This document shows positions 23,801-42,233 of a stretch of DNA of 64,000 nt, in pieces; position 1 is the stretch's first letter; each line of letters opens with the position of its first letter. The position numbers and the translations under genes are program-made. Under the pieces are notes generated by a model. The model searched no databases and had not been told where the DNA came from. It was given only the letters and a program-made list of their open reading frames with translations. The DNA is from Micromussa lordhowensis (taxonomy: Eukaryota > Cnidaria > Anthozoa > Scleractinia > Lobophylliidae): positions 27,012,322 through 27,076,321 of the forward strand of contig OZ026598.1 in assembly GCA_964020085.1 (NCBI GenBank), read 5' to 3'.

Positions 23801-25442
23801 TCTATGCCATCAGTAATTTTTATTTTCTTTTGAATATAAGTGTCACGCATCGCCCAAGGATTACAAATACTTTTGTACTTGTTCATCCTCTACATTATTC
23901 TATGGTATACCACTTGAAAGTGTTGTTTAACTAGTATGCATTTTGTAAAAACACACCTTGCATTGGTCTGTCTGTAGCAGTTACCACAGGTTTGATTCCA
24001 GTTGCTAGCCGTACTGGAGCAGCACTTCTGACCGCTATCTGCTGACCGGGTGCACCAGTTTGTCCGGGTGTCTGGGTAACTTGAAGATGGGTCCCTTGAG
24101 GTGATGTCACTCTCAGCTGGGCTGGATTTCGATTACAGTTATAATTTACATACTTGAATGATATTAATCCCTCTTTTAAAAACGAAAGGCAAGGTCTGGA
24201 CCATAAGTTATGGAACAATTTTTTTTCTTTCACTTGAAGACTCAAGAATGGAGCACGCAGGCCATATAAGGAGTAAAAACAAGGGTTGTGGAATGCAAGT
24301 TTCTCTATATTTTTTTGCCACTTTAAGAGTTGTCAAACAATAAAAGTTTATTAAAATTTACAGAAGGAGGGCAACTAGTTTTCACAGGCGGGCAAAACTA
24401 TTTGACCTGAAGTTCTTTATAAGAAAAACTTTCCTCTAGATGGTCAAAACAGGCAGGCAAAATCATTCTCACAGCTGGTCGGCACTAAATGAAACCCCTG
24501 TCACAAGCTGGTGTCTTTTTGGTGATTGCAATATGGAAGTAATCCAAATCTTTTTCTATGTTTTTTATTGGGTCAATGACAAAATGTTGACAATGCCTAA
24601 ATGAGTGAACCAAGAATGGTAGCATTACAATCCCAAATCTATGAACATCACTCATTAAAACTTTTTTCAGCCATATAACTGATAACTGATTGGATAAACT
24701 GAATTGTCTCACCTCCTTCTGCAGTTCTCTGTAACTGTTGTATATTCCCAGCAGGGTTAATCACCACATTGCGTGTCTGAACTTGTTGTAAAGTGGTTTG
24801 TGGAAGGATTGTCTTTGTGGTTAATGCTGGCTGAGTACCAGGCACCCCACCAGTTAGCGTGCTTACTGGAAGAACAGTAGTCTGTTGTGTTGGTAGTGCT
24901 GTGGTAGCTGGAGCAATCTTTGCCATCTGTAGCGTGCCTGGAGTGGTGACACGAGTGGGTACTAAGACCTGTGTAACAGGTGTCATAACTGCAGTTGTTC
25001 TCAGCACAGCTATCTTGCCTTCCTGAAGGGCCTTGAGTGAAACAGCAAATAGAAATCTTATGAAAACAGCTTCTATATTGTGGCCACACTTTGGTGAAAC
25101 TTTAATCAACAAGGCAACATAATTGTCCCTTTATACACTTTTAAATTATCTGTATTAATAATGACTTAAAACTCTTTCTTGTACCTGCTACCAGGGATGT
25201 AATATATCAAACATGAGAGACAGTGTTTACTCAGGATATGCAAACACAAAGAAGAGAGTTGAAAATATGACACCCAAGAAGAGTATTTTTGATGAAATTT
25301 GAGCTGTTTGGATAGCTGATGAAACACTGTCTCAAGTGTTTGATATTATCTTCTATATCGAAACAAAAACTAAGGAGAAAATGGAGAGGCTAAATCGTCA
25401 AAATCTATGCTAATTAAGACCGGGTATCCAAACCCTCTTCAC

Positions 25443-25479
<37 letters not shown>

Positions 25480-28400
25480 GTTTGAGAAGCCACCACTTAA
25501 GCAGCAGGCCCAGGCCTACAAAGTTTGTTGTTCACTTTTTTGACTTTTTACAAAATTTGCAATCAAGAAACAATTTGCTGAAGTACTTTCAAGTTCGAAG
25601 ATGAAATCTTTAGCATATCCAGGGCATTATAATTCTTGAAACTACCTATTGCAATAACATCAACTCATCTTTTAAGATAACTGCAGAAATTCTCGCACAC
25701 TCATTAGCTAATTTTCATTGTCAATAAGCAGACAGACAGATGAATTTATAATTTATGTGATGCCTCAATGAGCAAGAGTGGATGATTTGACAATTTGTTA
25801 TTGTAAAAAACAAATTGACGCTGGGTTTTCATGTGTCTGTCCTGTTATTGAAAGTGAATTTTGTCATAACATTGTCAAAGTGAAAAAAAAAAGTAGTCTG
25901 TGGATCCACTAGGCTATCGCCTCATGGATCCACAGCTACTTTGACAATGCTACTACAAAATTCAATCAAAAACAGGACAGATGCACGAAAAACTGACGTC
26001 AATTTGTTAAATTGACAAGTGAGTGGGAACCCAGACCACTCCATCCAAAGTCAAGGGCACTAACCATGAGGCCTAATACTGCACCTTACTGTTAGTAACT
26101 GTACCTTATCATGCTCTGTTTTAAATCTGTGGTAAACATGTTTTAACCTTTCAATTTCTTTGGCTTGGTCTGGAGTGTGGGGACCTGGACCAAATGACTA
26201 AAGAGAAAAGTCAACAGAATAAATGTCAAACCCTCACTCAAATTCTTAAAGACCTTGCAGGATCTTGAAACCTTTTCCAAGGATCTTTCAAGTTCTTGTA
26301 AAGATCCTGGAAAGGTTCTTGTGCATTGATCTAAAACAGGAGCAAGAAGCTGCCATTAGACTCTAGTCTGTGGACAGGATGTCCTTGCAATCCATTTATC
26401 AAATACTCATGGGAGTGAAGGAGAAAATTTCAAAAGTTTCTACATGTATTCTTATGGTCTGTCCAGTGTTTACTGGGGTTCACAGGCCTTCATGACTCTA
26501 TGGTTTGTGATATTTGAACATTTGCTGTTCTCTTTTCGGTCTCTCAACCTTTTTTTGCTTCAAATGTGTTTATGAGGGGTAGTTTATGTTGTGTTAACTA
26601 TTATTAGGAATTTTAAGGTGGCTTGAAACAGTTTCCAGCACTTTCCAAGACCGAAAAGCCCTGTTGAAGGGGGTCTCAATAAAGTATGTATGTATGTATG
26701 TACGTAGACTTTGATGGGTCATTATAACCAATCTATATCAGTTGATACCACAATCATGGTATCAAAAAACTTCCCAATCATTGGTGAACATGTTGCTGTC
26801 AAATTTATGACACAATAGGTTATCATTATGATAGCAATGATATGACCTGCTAAAAACACCCTTAATTTTAGCTTTGAGAGCTAATAACTCAAAAAACAAG
26901 CTTGGTGACCCCTATTTTTTATTATTGAATTATGTAAAGCATGATAAGATGCATGATAAACACTTTTTGGAGTGGGTTCAGAGCCACCTTAAATTTATGA
27001 AAATTTAAGATGGCTCTGAACCCACTCCACAGATTTTTTTTTAAACTCTGCAAAAAGTTGCATCTTATCATGCTTATCATAATTTGATGATAAAAATAGG
27101 GGTCACCGAGCTCAAAGCTAAAATTAAGGGTGTTTTTAACAGATCATATCATTGTTATGGTAACCTGTTATGTAAAATAGATGATTGCAACTAGTTTATC
27201 AATGATTGGGAATTTGTATGATACCATTATTGTAGCATCACTTGTTAAACAGTGGCAGTATTCATCCTTCAAAGAATAGCTGTTAGAAAAGTAATGGAAA
27301 CTGTTCCAAGCCTCCTTAAGTAGAGTGGAGCTGTCAGACAGTGCTTTTGGTCCTTTTGCAAATTTTTAGAGGTTATAGGTCTACATGATTTGCTATTTTA
27401 GCAGAGGTTCTCCGGCAAAAGTTGTCGCGTTGGGCGAGCAGAATCATGTAGGAATAATTACATATTAATAATTCCGTTTCTTGTCCTCCACCCTCTCCTT
27501 GTCCATAGCGCGTTATATCAACCAGTACGGAAGGTCAAACAATATTTAGCAGCTGAAGTCAGATCACGTAGTAAGCATGAGGAACTAACGGATGATCACC
27601 GATGAAAAGCTATGAGATGCTAAACTAGATGCTAGAAGTTTGAAGGTACTATAGCTGACCGGAAGTTGATGACAGCGCGGGACCTCGAAAGCAGTTGAAA
27701 GTCGGGTCGTGATAGGCCGTAAAAAGGTTGAAATGTTAATGCGTAACTAAAAAGTTACCTTTAAAAATTGCACCGTAACCAGGATAAGACATGTTGTAAA
27801 TCTGAAAGACGTTCTCTGGTTAAAAATTTGGTTAAAATATAAGCTTTCGGCTATCTATCTATAGCCTTTAACGAATAAAAAATGTAAGAAGCGCGAATAA
27901 AATATATACAAAAAGGGGTGTGAAAAATTCAATGCGGGTGAGAACTAACTAAAATATGAATAAGAATGATCTAAAAATTACAATAAAATAGAGTATTGCC
28001 TAGGTAACGGTTTAGAATTATTGTCCGCGTTAACAGTTTTGGCGGTATGCCAAGATTCCAAAGTTTTTCTAACGCGGTAGTTGCCTTTGTCAATTACGCA
28101 TGCATTTTTAAAGTCAATAGAGTGATCGTTCTTCCATGCATGGTTGGCAATGTTTGACCCTTTCGCGCAATTTTTTAAGTTTCTTTGATGTTCTTTTTTC
28201 CGCATTAAAAAGCATCTTCCAGTTTCGCCAATGTAACTCCACGGACAGTCCGAGCACGGAATTTTGTAGACAACATTGCATTGTTGGTCCAAGGGCTGTC
28301 TTGTTTTTGGAGATGGAAATTCTTGCTGAAGGGTTTTAAGTGGTTTGGTGACGACTCGAATTTCTTGTTTGCGTAATAATCTCATGAGGGGCTCTGTCAA

Positions 28401-31400
28401 GCCGCTAATATATGGAAGGCACGCAAATCCATGGGGTGTATTCTGTGGGTCAGCCCAACTAACCCCCTTTTTGTATATATTTTATTCGCGCTTCTTACAT
28501 TTTTTATTCGTTAAAGGCTATAGATAGATAGCCGAAAGCTTAAATTTTAACCAAATTTTTAACCAGAGAACGTCTTTCAGATTTACAACATGTCTTATCC
28601 TGGTTACGGTGCAATTTTTAAACGTATTCGCCAAGAGGCTGGGCTGGAAGCCCTAAAATTAGCGCGGACTATGGAGAAAACAACTTACAAACTCGAAGCT
28701 CACCATCGCCATCTTCAATTTACGCACAAAGCATTGGAAAACCATTGGACTCCGAAGTCTTTGAGATTTAAACCACCTGGCAACCATCCGATGTTCAAAA
28801 GCATTATGGAACGGGCCAGCAAACATTGCATGCGAGCACGAATCTCTATTTGTCACAACAGAATCCGAGTTTTGAAAGGAACGCTCGAAGAATCCAAACA
28901 GCAATTATCGGTCTTAGTCACCGAAGACATCTCTTCTACACTTCTACAATACTTAATAAAGAGATCGCAATCAGTCTGCAACAACATTGAAGCGAGACAC
29001 GAGAACAAGTTTACAAATTTAAGGATGGAAGCAGAAAAATGACAGCCCTAATACGATCGACAGAAAGAACTGGGTGATCAATTTATCACACAAACCTCTC
29101 TCTACGGCAGAACGTTCTCTACTTGAGAAAGGCCCCAAGTTCGCTCCAACACCACGAAACATCCCTGTTAAAGACATTGTCTCTGAGGTTGAAGCTGCCA
29201 TTTCCCGCCTCCCCGATGACTCGAAGGACACCATACGAACCACTACGGCTTCTTTACTCCATAGAGCTCGAATTCCACCACATAAAAACATCACGAAAGC
29301 TGAACAAAAAGCTCTAAAGGATTTGAAAAATGATCCTGAACGTGTGATAACAAAAGCTGACAAAGGGAACTGTTTCGTTGTTTTAGACAGATCCGACTAT
29401 GACACTAAGATGGAAGCTCTACTTAGTGACCCGGACACTTATCAACAAGTCCACAAATTGCCATCCACCAAAATTGAAAGAGAACTGAACAGCAAGCTCC
29501 TCGCCCTAAAAAGAGAAAATAAGATTGACGAAGCTACTTATCGCAAACTCCATTCCACAGATGGTTCTCTACCTGCCATTCGCGGCTCTATTAAACACCA
29601 TAAACCTGGCTGCCCTCTTCGACCAATCAGTTTCTTGTATCGGCTCCGCCCTTTTACAACACATCCAAGTTTCTATCAGATATCGAAATCCCGGACGACG
29701 AAATCATGGTGTCATTTGACGTTGTGTCCCTTTTCACAGCTATCCCAGTGAATAAAGCCTGCGATTATATCCGCAATAAACTGAGCTGTGACAGCACACT
29801 ACAGACCAGAACAAGCCTCTCTACCGACGACATCATCTCTCTCCTTGACTTCACCCTTTCAAACAACTATTTCGTCTATAATAACCGCACATACAAGCAG
29901 ATTCATGGTTGTGCCATGGGCAGCCCTGTTAGCCCTATCGTCGCTAACCTCTGTATGGAAGTGATAGAAGAGTCAGCCATTAGCTCCGCCACTGTTCCGC
30001 CAAGGATCTGGAAACGATATGTCGACGACAGCTTTGTGATCATCAAGAAAGTTGCTGTCCATTCCTTCCACGACACCTTAAACGCCGTCGACCCTAAGAT
30101 CACGTTTACCATTGAAGAAGAGAACAATGGACAAATTGCCTTCCTTGACACCTTAGTTTCAAGAAAAAATGGTGTTGCTGTCATTGATGTTTATCGAAAA
30201 CCAACCCATACTGATAGATATCTAGACTTCTCCTCGCATCATGAGAGAAAACACAAGATCAGCACGGCCTCTACCCTGCTATTCCGGGCGTCTAATCTCC
30301 CAAGCACTAACAAAGGAAAATCACGCGAGACCAACCATGTCACAGATGCACTAAAAGCCAATGGCTACCCGTCCTCAGTCATCTCTAATATTTCTAAAAA
30401 TAGAAAGAAGCCACCATCACCAACTGTACCACCACCAGAAGAATTGGTAGCAATGTTCTTTAGTTGGGCTGACCCACAGAATACACCCCATGGATTCGCG
30501 TGCCTTCCATATATTAGCGGCTTGACAGAGCCCCTCATGAGATTATTACGCAAACAAGAAATTCGAGTCGTCACCAAACCACTTAAAACCCTTCAGCAAG
30601 AATTTCCATCTCCAAAAACAAGACAGCCCTTGGACCAACAATGCAATGTTGTCTACAAAATTCCGTGCTCGGACTGTCCGTGGAGTTACATTGGCGAAAC
30701 TGGAAGATGCTTTTTAACGCGGAAAAAAGAACATCAAAGAAACTTAAAAAATTGCGCGAAAGGGTCAAACATTGCCAACCATGCATGGAAGAACGATCAC
30801 TCTATTGACTTTAATAATGCATGCGTAATTGACAAAGGCAACTACCGCGTTAGAAAAACTTTGGAATCTTGGCATACCGCCAAAACTGTTAACGCGGACA
30901 ATAATTCTAAACCGTTACCTAGGCAATACTCTATTTTATTGTAATTTTTAGATCATTCTTATTCATATTTTAGTTAGTTCTCACCCGCATTGAATTTTTC
31001 ACACCCCTTTTTGTATATATTTTATTCGCGCTTCTTACATTTTTTATTCGTTAAAGGCTATAGATAGATAGCCGAAAGCTTATATTTTAACCAAATTTTT
31101 AACCAGAGAACGTCTTTCAGATTTACAATAAATACACTGTAGTTACCGTTTATCTGTGACAAATATTTTTGGTAGTTTGAATAAACTACAAGTTATTGAT
31201 TGTATAATTGTTTTGACCACTTTTCTAAATGAGATCCAGTTACAAGTGACTAACAGCGGAAGAATCTTACGTCTTGGGCTCAGAGTTTTGCATAATTAAG
31301 GTCTCAGACTCGGTTTTCTCTGCACTGAGTCTCAGTCTCGAATTTTTAAACAACGGTCTTGGCATATCAGCAAGTCTCGGATTTTGCCATTCGCCACCCC

Positions 31401-32159
31401 TTCTTCAGAAAACTTTGAAATGCCCTTTAAAATCATTGATCATCTTCAGATATGGTGTGTGGGATTCCCTGTATTAACCCCCAGCCTTTAATTTGGAAAA
31501 CATTGACAGAGATTCACCCATATAACACCAGATATGCTGCAAATCAAAATTTCTTTAAGCCATCAGTACGCACCAATTATGGGGTATCTACATTTAAATT
31601 CTCCGCGGTAAAAATCTGGGAATCTGTCCCGTCAGAACTTAAATGTTTTCCATACTTGCTCTTCAAAAAGCAATATAAAAAATTCTTATTGACTACTCAA
31701 AACTGACCATAGTTTAACTGCTAGCTATGTAAAATAATGTTGTACGATATCAGGACATCGTTTTCCTTTTATTTGAGCTTACATGTATATATGTCTTTCC
31801 TTCTCTTATGATTGTAATATCGTCTTTTAACGTAACGTAATATGCGGCCATCGCCAACTTAAATCTACATGACAGTGGCCAACTTGAAAGCCCCTTGGCT
31901 ACTTTGGTCACTGTGCACAATTACATATTGTATCGTCTAGTTAATTTCTATTTGTATTTATTCGTCCTATATTGTTGTAAATCGTGTTTTTTTTTTCTGT
32001 AAATAGTGTGCAATAATAAAAAACTGAAACTGAAACTGTATATAACTAACCAATCCTCTGGAACAGACTTACTGGTATGTTGATTATGGTACCTTATCTA
32101 TATTATGCTACGATGTTTGTGTCCTGATGATTATTTAAAACATAGCTATATGCTAGCAT

Positions 32160-32209
<50 letters not shown>

Positions 32210-32390
32210 GATGGTTCATGCTGACGTCATTGTCGATGAAAAAGCGACTTTTCAGCGTGCAATATGTCATGGTATGTTATAAAAGCAATGGACAGTGTCT
32301 AGCATACATCCATCCAATTCCAGATGCACTTGGATAGTTGAGAGAGCACTTAGGTAGCTAGAGATGCTCTCGGCTGCGCCTCAAGCATCC

Positions 32391-32424
<34 letters not shown>

Positions 32425-33284
32425 ATGCATCCCGAATTGGATGGACGCATGCTAGACATTGTCCATTTCTTAATTATACTACTAACAATCAACTTTTTTA
32501 GGTGCAATGGTTTTTTTAGCTATCTGTTTGACTTAGTTCTTTGATTATTAATTAAGCTTATTGATCATGTGTCATGGCACATTCTGTTCACGCTTTTTTT
32601 TACGTATCCAGGCCCTGGACTTAGGGGATGGGTGTCTCAAAAACTAAGATCTAAGACCTTTGCCCCCTCTGAATCTCAAACTTTGAGATTCCAAAGGGGT
32701 CTTTGGTCTTAGTTTTTTTAGGATATTTTCCGAGAGGCTCTTAGGTCTTAACACACCCCCCTCCCCTAGAGGATGGGCAAATACATAAGGGGTTGTCCAG
32801 TATATGTTTGTAGGTGGGGGAGGACAGATTTTTGACACCTGGGTTACATCTCTACCTGATCGCCGCATTGCACTTCCTTATGATTTAATCCATAAACAAG
32901 AAGGAAAGAAATAATAATAGATCTTAATTTGTCATATTTGACAGGTAAAAAAGCTGACAGTTGGGTAGTCATTGCATTAATAAAACATAAATTATATCAA
33001 TTATTAGAAGCTATGCGAATTAACACCACTAAAATAGCTTATTACTACACTCTAAAAGAATGAATTAATAAGCTTGATAAAGATTCGCACCTGGATCATA
33101 TTTTGTACCTCTTGCAACATCTCTACAACACTTTTTTGCTGCACAATCTTCGGCGAGGCGTTACCAGGAGAAGCTGTTGTGACTGTTGGTAACGACTAAA
33201 GATAGAAAACGATACCACAAAAGTTAAAGATTGAAAAACAATCGTGAAAAGTACGCTCTCGCAAAACTCGCGACTTACCGCCAT
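20802..33284 (-). CDS. TAF12: Transcription initiation factor TFIID subunit 12 (TAF12)
   Basis: A histone-fold subunit of TFIID and SAGA that pairs with TAF4 (or ADA1) in the nucleus. Coding exons, 5' to 3' on the minus strand: 33,284-33,279; 33,195-33,091; 26,197-26,105; 25,031-24,713; 24,121-23,957; 23,499-23,296; 22,484-22,369; 22,148-22,034; 21,045-20,957; 20,837-20,802. All phases close to 1,248 nt, 415 aa. The C-terminal 130 residues are the conserved domain: [19 protein letters not shown], then [46 protein letters not shown] and the end [11 protein letters not shown]. The middle is Thr/Gln/Val/Pro-rich and low complexity. It is preceded by a helical, charged segment ([17 protein letters not shown]). 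Human TAF12 is about 161 aa, so this N-terminus is much longer. The first coding exon is only ATG GCG. The 6.9-kb second intron carries most of the mobile DNA. Confidence 0.93.
21305..21682. mobile_element. 378-bp MITE in a TAF12 intron, TTAA ends
   Basis: The left end ttaaagtgcctataacccca and the right end tggggttataggcactttaa are exact complements; complementarity continues (ttttttttggc, agacaaacacacaaaaa). The ends contain TTAA, so the duplication may be TTAA or TTA/TAA. Confidence 0.8.
22691..22929. mobile_element. MITE family A, copy 2, in a TAF12 intron
   Basis: The ends gggctgggttgttc and gagcaacccagccc, the aaccggagtata-like interior and the 239-bp length match the element at 2,858-3,097 in inverted orientation, with moderate divergence. 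Confidence 0.75.
24364..24500. repeat. Dispersed repeat shared with 58,925-59,100
   Basis: The tract gagggcaactagttttcaca, followed by ttataagaaaaactttcctc and ggcaggcaa, is repeated at 58,950-59,045 with about 85% similarity by eye. No terminal repeats were found. Confidence 0.65.
25805..26015. mobile_element. Palindromic MITE in a TAF12 intron
   Basis: The left arm (caaattgacgctggg, gtctgtcctgtt, gaattttgt, cattgtcaaagt) is complementary to the right arm (actttgacaatg, acaaaattc, aacaggacagatgc, gacgtcaatttg). The centre is tgtggatccac / gtggatccaca-like. Confidence 0.75.
26613..27319. mobile_element. Foldback element: two family-C units head to head
   Basis: TTAA at both ends (26,613-26,616 and 27,316-27,319) encloses two inverted arms of about 345 bases meeting near 27,000 (gagccaccttaaatttatg / aaaatttaagatggctc). 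Each arm matches the single unit at 17,751-18,077. The arms share gataccacaatcatggtatc-type tracts and gcatgataagatgc. Non-coding; lies in TAF12 intron 2. Confidence 0.8.
27978..28463 (-). pseudogene. Inverted 3' fragment of Penelope-like polyprotein (GIY-YIG end)
   Basis: Encodes the same C-terminus as the forward copy ([20 protein letters not shown] to [12 protein letters not shown], stop at 27,978), with a few substitutions such as FLMRKKEHQ for FLTRKKEHQ. It is truncated on its 5' side at about 28,463, where it abuts the forward pseudo-LTR. Confidence 0.85.
28590..30944 (+). pseudogene. Penelope-like reverse transcriptase with GIY-YIG endonuclease (disrupted)
   Basis: The N-terminal part (28,590-29,042) is an alpha-helical region ending at an in-frame TGA. 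The next part (29,074-29,700) has [20 protein letters not shown] and [14 protein letters not shown], the start of the RT palm/fingers. Frame changes around 29,620-29,710 are followed by a long frame (29,706-30,944) with [27 protein letters not shown], the catalytic YVDDSF and IAFLDTLV. The C-terminal GIY-YIG nuclease shows [18 protein letters not shown], the R in FLTRKKEHQ and [12 protein letters not shown]. The enzyme would copy the element by target-primed reverse transcription. One stop plus frame changes indicate a recent but dead copy. Confidence 0.88.
31480..32038 (+). mobile_element. 5'-truncated LINE with reverse transcriptase C-terminus
   Basis: The frame at 31,480-31,706 encodes [40 protein letters not shown] and a basic tail [14 protein letters not shown], the typical end of cnidarian LINE ORF2 proteins. 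A 330-base 3' UTR follows and ends in an aataataaaaaactgaaact tail. The 3' part is nearly identical to 5,294-5,642. The truncation point upstream is not sharply visible. Confidence 0.82.
32287..32468. mobile_element. Palindromic MITE in TAF12 intron 2
   Basis: The ends aatggacagtgtctagcat and atgctagacattgtccatt are inverted, and catccatccaattcc / gaattggatgg extends the arms. The centre has gagagcacttaggtagc / gctaccttcgtgctctc. Confidence 0.8.
32620..32775. repeat. Palindromic sequence, probable MITE
   Basis: Inverted tracts: aggggatgggtgt / acacccccctcccct at the ends, ctaagatctaagacc / ggtctttggtcttag inside, and a central aatctcaaactttgagatt. Confidence 0.6.
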
Positions 33285-33427
33285 GATGGCAGCGATGGCA
33301 GCTGGTTACCAAGCTCAAAGGACGCGCGGCTACTAAGGCGTAGCAGCCATGTTTTATTGTGGTTGAGCGATTGTCTGGAGATTTTCTGCCGGATTTTCAC
33401 AAATTGTTCAGGCGATAAGTTGTCGCG
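33285..33427. promoter_or_regulatory. Bidirectional promoter between TAF12 and TRAPPC3
   Basis: Only 143 bases separate the two divergent start codons (TAF12 ATG at 33,284 on minus, TRAPPC3 ATG at 33,428 on plus). The interval is GC-richer than its surroundings (gacgcgcggc). On the minus strand it has aaaacatggctgc (33,343-33,355), one mismatch from the YY1 initiator-type AANATGGCGGC. No TATA box is seen. Both 5' UTRs must be very short or overlap each other's coding exons. Confidence 0.75.
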
Positions 33428-40443
<7,016 letters not shown>

Positions 40444-40654
40444 ATGTCTAGCATGCAATGTAAAGTGAACATTTTAAACAATCTCCAGACTACATACTCT
40501 CCTTTCCAATACTTGTTTGTATTGTCACGCAACACATCATTCATTGCGTAACAACATGCTCTATTGAGAGAAACATTTTTAAAAAGTCGGATAGCCTTTG
40601 TGCAGGAGACTAGCACAGTACAGGGACATTTTTTATTAATTAAAGCTACAGGGA

Positions 40655-40660
40655 AATAAA
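40655..40660 (+). terminator. Polyadenylation signal of TRAPPC3
   Basis: AATAAA 212 bases after the TRAPPC3 stop codon. Confidence 0.6.
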
Positions 40661-40896
40661 ACTTTCAGCTCTTTCAAATTTCGCTTAATTCAAGCAATGC
40701 AAAGAAAGCATAACTTGAGTTGAAACTCATTTCTTAGTTACGATTGACTCTATTGTCTCTTATTTTCATCTTAAAGAATTAAGAAAGTCTAGTAGCAATT
40801 TCAGCCACTGTAAAGTTCTAAAACTAACGACTCTCGTTACTTTTGGAAGTAGCAGTCTTTTGCTATCGCCCTTTCCAAGGGTCGTACTTTTTGCGA

Positions 40897-40914
40897 CAGG
40901 GGGGGGGGGGGGGG
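40897..40914. repeat. Poly-G run
   Basis: About 16 consecutive G residues followed by agaggggt, in the TRAPPC3-BAG intergenic space. Confidence 0.9.
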
Positions 40915-41714
40915 AGAGGGGTGAGAAAATATACTTTGAAAAAATTCTGTTGGCAGGAAACAGTTTTTGTTTTATAGCTAGAGATAGAAATTTAACCTAA
41001 GAACAGAAAAAAATGTTTTGTCTTACGAACAAACGACATTTTGGTAAATGTGTATGCGTAAGTGTGTATGCGCTACGTTCGTAGTTTTCTCACTTCGAGA
41101 GTTCCATGCTTCCAACTTTTACTAACAGCTGTGAAAAAAAAAATATTGTTATGTTGCAAAGGTTTCTACTATTGAGAGTTTTTAGTTTCGGACCTTTGCG
41201 GTATGTCAGAGTCGAAGTGGCATGTTTGAGAACAAGCTATGTAGCTGTAGCTAAGCGCATTGACCACTATAAACAACAACATTTCAGACATTTGAACATT
41301 TTTTTTCCTTTTGAAACCAGATGTGATCACGAGAGAGTTTTCTGGAATATCTCCGACTTAATTAAGTAGTAAACAAACCCTTAGCTTACTCGGTTGTATG
41401 TAAAAATATGATTTTTCTAGAAAACGTTGGATGTAAGGTATTTAGAGGCCTCTTTACAGTGGAAAACAGGAAACTCAAACAGGTTAGAAATTGTAACCAC
41501 CAATGTCACACGTGATTTGACACGGGATGCTCTAAGATATCAATCCGAGAATATTGGATTCGATGAGTAAAATATAGAGACTAATTAAATGCTTTTGTAA
41601 GATATTACGTTACATAATTTTATTAGTCTTTCATGCTCAAAGACGACTTTGACATGGAAAAGAAACGGAAATTCAATAAATTGTAGAAGTGTCGCGCATG
41701 ATTTGACACAAAGG

Positions 41715-41727
41715 GAACTTTCTAGAA
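41715..41727. promoter_or_regulatory. Perfect three-unit heat-shock element
   Basis: GAActTTCtaGAA fits the HSF1 trimer site nGAAnnTTCnnGAAn exactly. It lies about 0.7 kb beyond the 3' end of the BAG reading frame, so its target gene is unclear. Confidence 0.6.
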
Positions 41728-42220
41728 CGCCATTCGTGTAATACATTGAAAATAAACAAGTGGAAATTTTGTCAAGTTTATTACAGTTTCCTTTGTGTTT
41801 TCTATGATTAGAAACCGTGAGAAACGTATCACCTGAAAGCTGTTTTAGCTAAGCAAGAGCAAACAATCTAAAAATAAAGACTAATGGTCTTCTGGACGTT
41901 TCAGTGGCCCCTTTTAATATTTTTGTTCACGTGTAACAATTGACTATATAGCGAAAATATGTCGAAAATGCTGAGAAGAAGAGCCCCTGAAAGTTAGCAA
42001 AATAGCCAAGTTTGTGAGTCGTGTCTGGTTAAATCGGGAATCGTAGCTTCGTAAGTCAAAAACTTTTATGGAAGCTTGTTTCCATCGGAGATCAGTGGCA
42101 CGCGAAGGCGGTAGAATGTGCGTACAACGTTCTAACGAGTTTCATGTGTATTTCAGGTTAGAAACCCGATTCATTCCAAACTGAAACGATCCTGTGGCTG
42201 AATAGCACGAGACACAAGTG

Positions 42221-42233
42221 GAAATATCTAGAA
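42221..42233. promoter_or_regulatory. Heat-shock element with one mismatch
   Basis: GAAatATCtaGAA: three units with one base off in the middle unit, 190 bases from the BAG stop codon. It could be fortuitous. Confidence 0.35.

Larger units (their letters stand above)
27763..31127 (+). mobile_element. Penelope-like retroelement with inverted partial copy at its 5' side
   Basis: The forward element runs from a pseudo-LTR at 28,464-28,590 through the coding region to a second copy of the same about 125-bp sequence at 31,001-31,127 (both start ccctttttgtatatatttta and end tttcagatttacaa). To its left, 27,763-28,463 is a reverse-complement piece. Read on the minus strand it has the last 140 codons of the same protein, the 3' UTR, the pseudo-LTR and the first about 25 bases of the next coding region. 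Such tandem/inverted arrangements with pseudo-LTRs are typical of Penelope-like elements. It sits inside TAF12 intron 2. Confidence 0.88.

Noticed and set aside
28590..30944. The GIY-YIG/RT gene as a group I or II intron enzyme
   Set aside because: RT motifs ([17 protein letters not shown]), the C-terminal nuclease order and pseudo-LTRs are those of Penelope-like elements.
32780..32870. Open frame 32,644-32,868 on minus as a TAF12 exon
   Set aside because: It lies in a palindromic repeat, shows no conservation, and the exon chain 33,091 to 26,197 already closes in phase.
41106..41369. 87-codon frame near heat-shock motifs as a small heat-shock protein
   Set aside because: No alpha-crystallin domain pattern. 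Sequence looks like random AT-rich reading.
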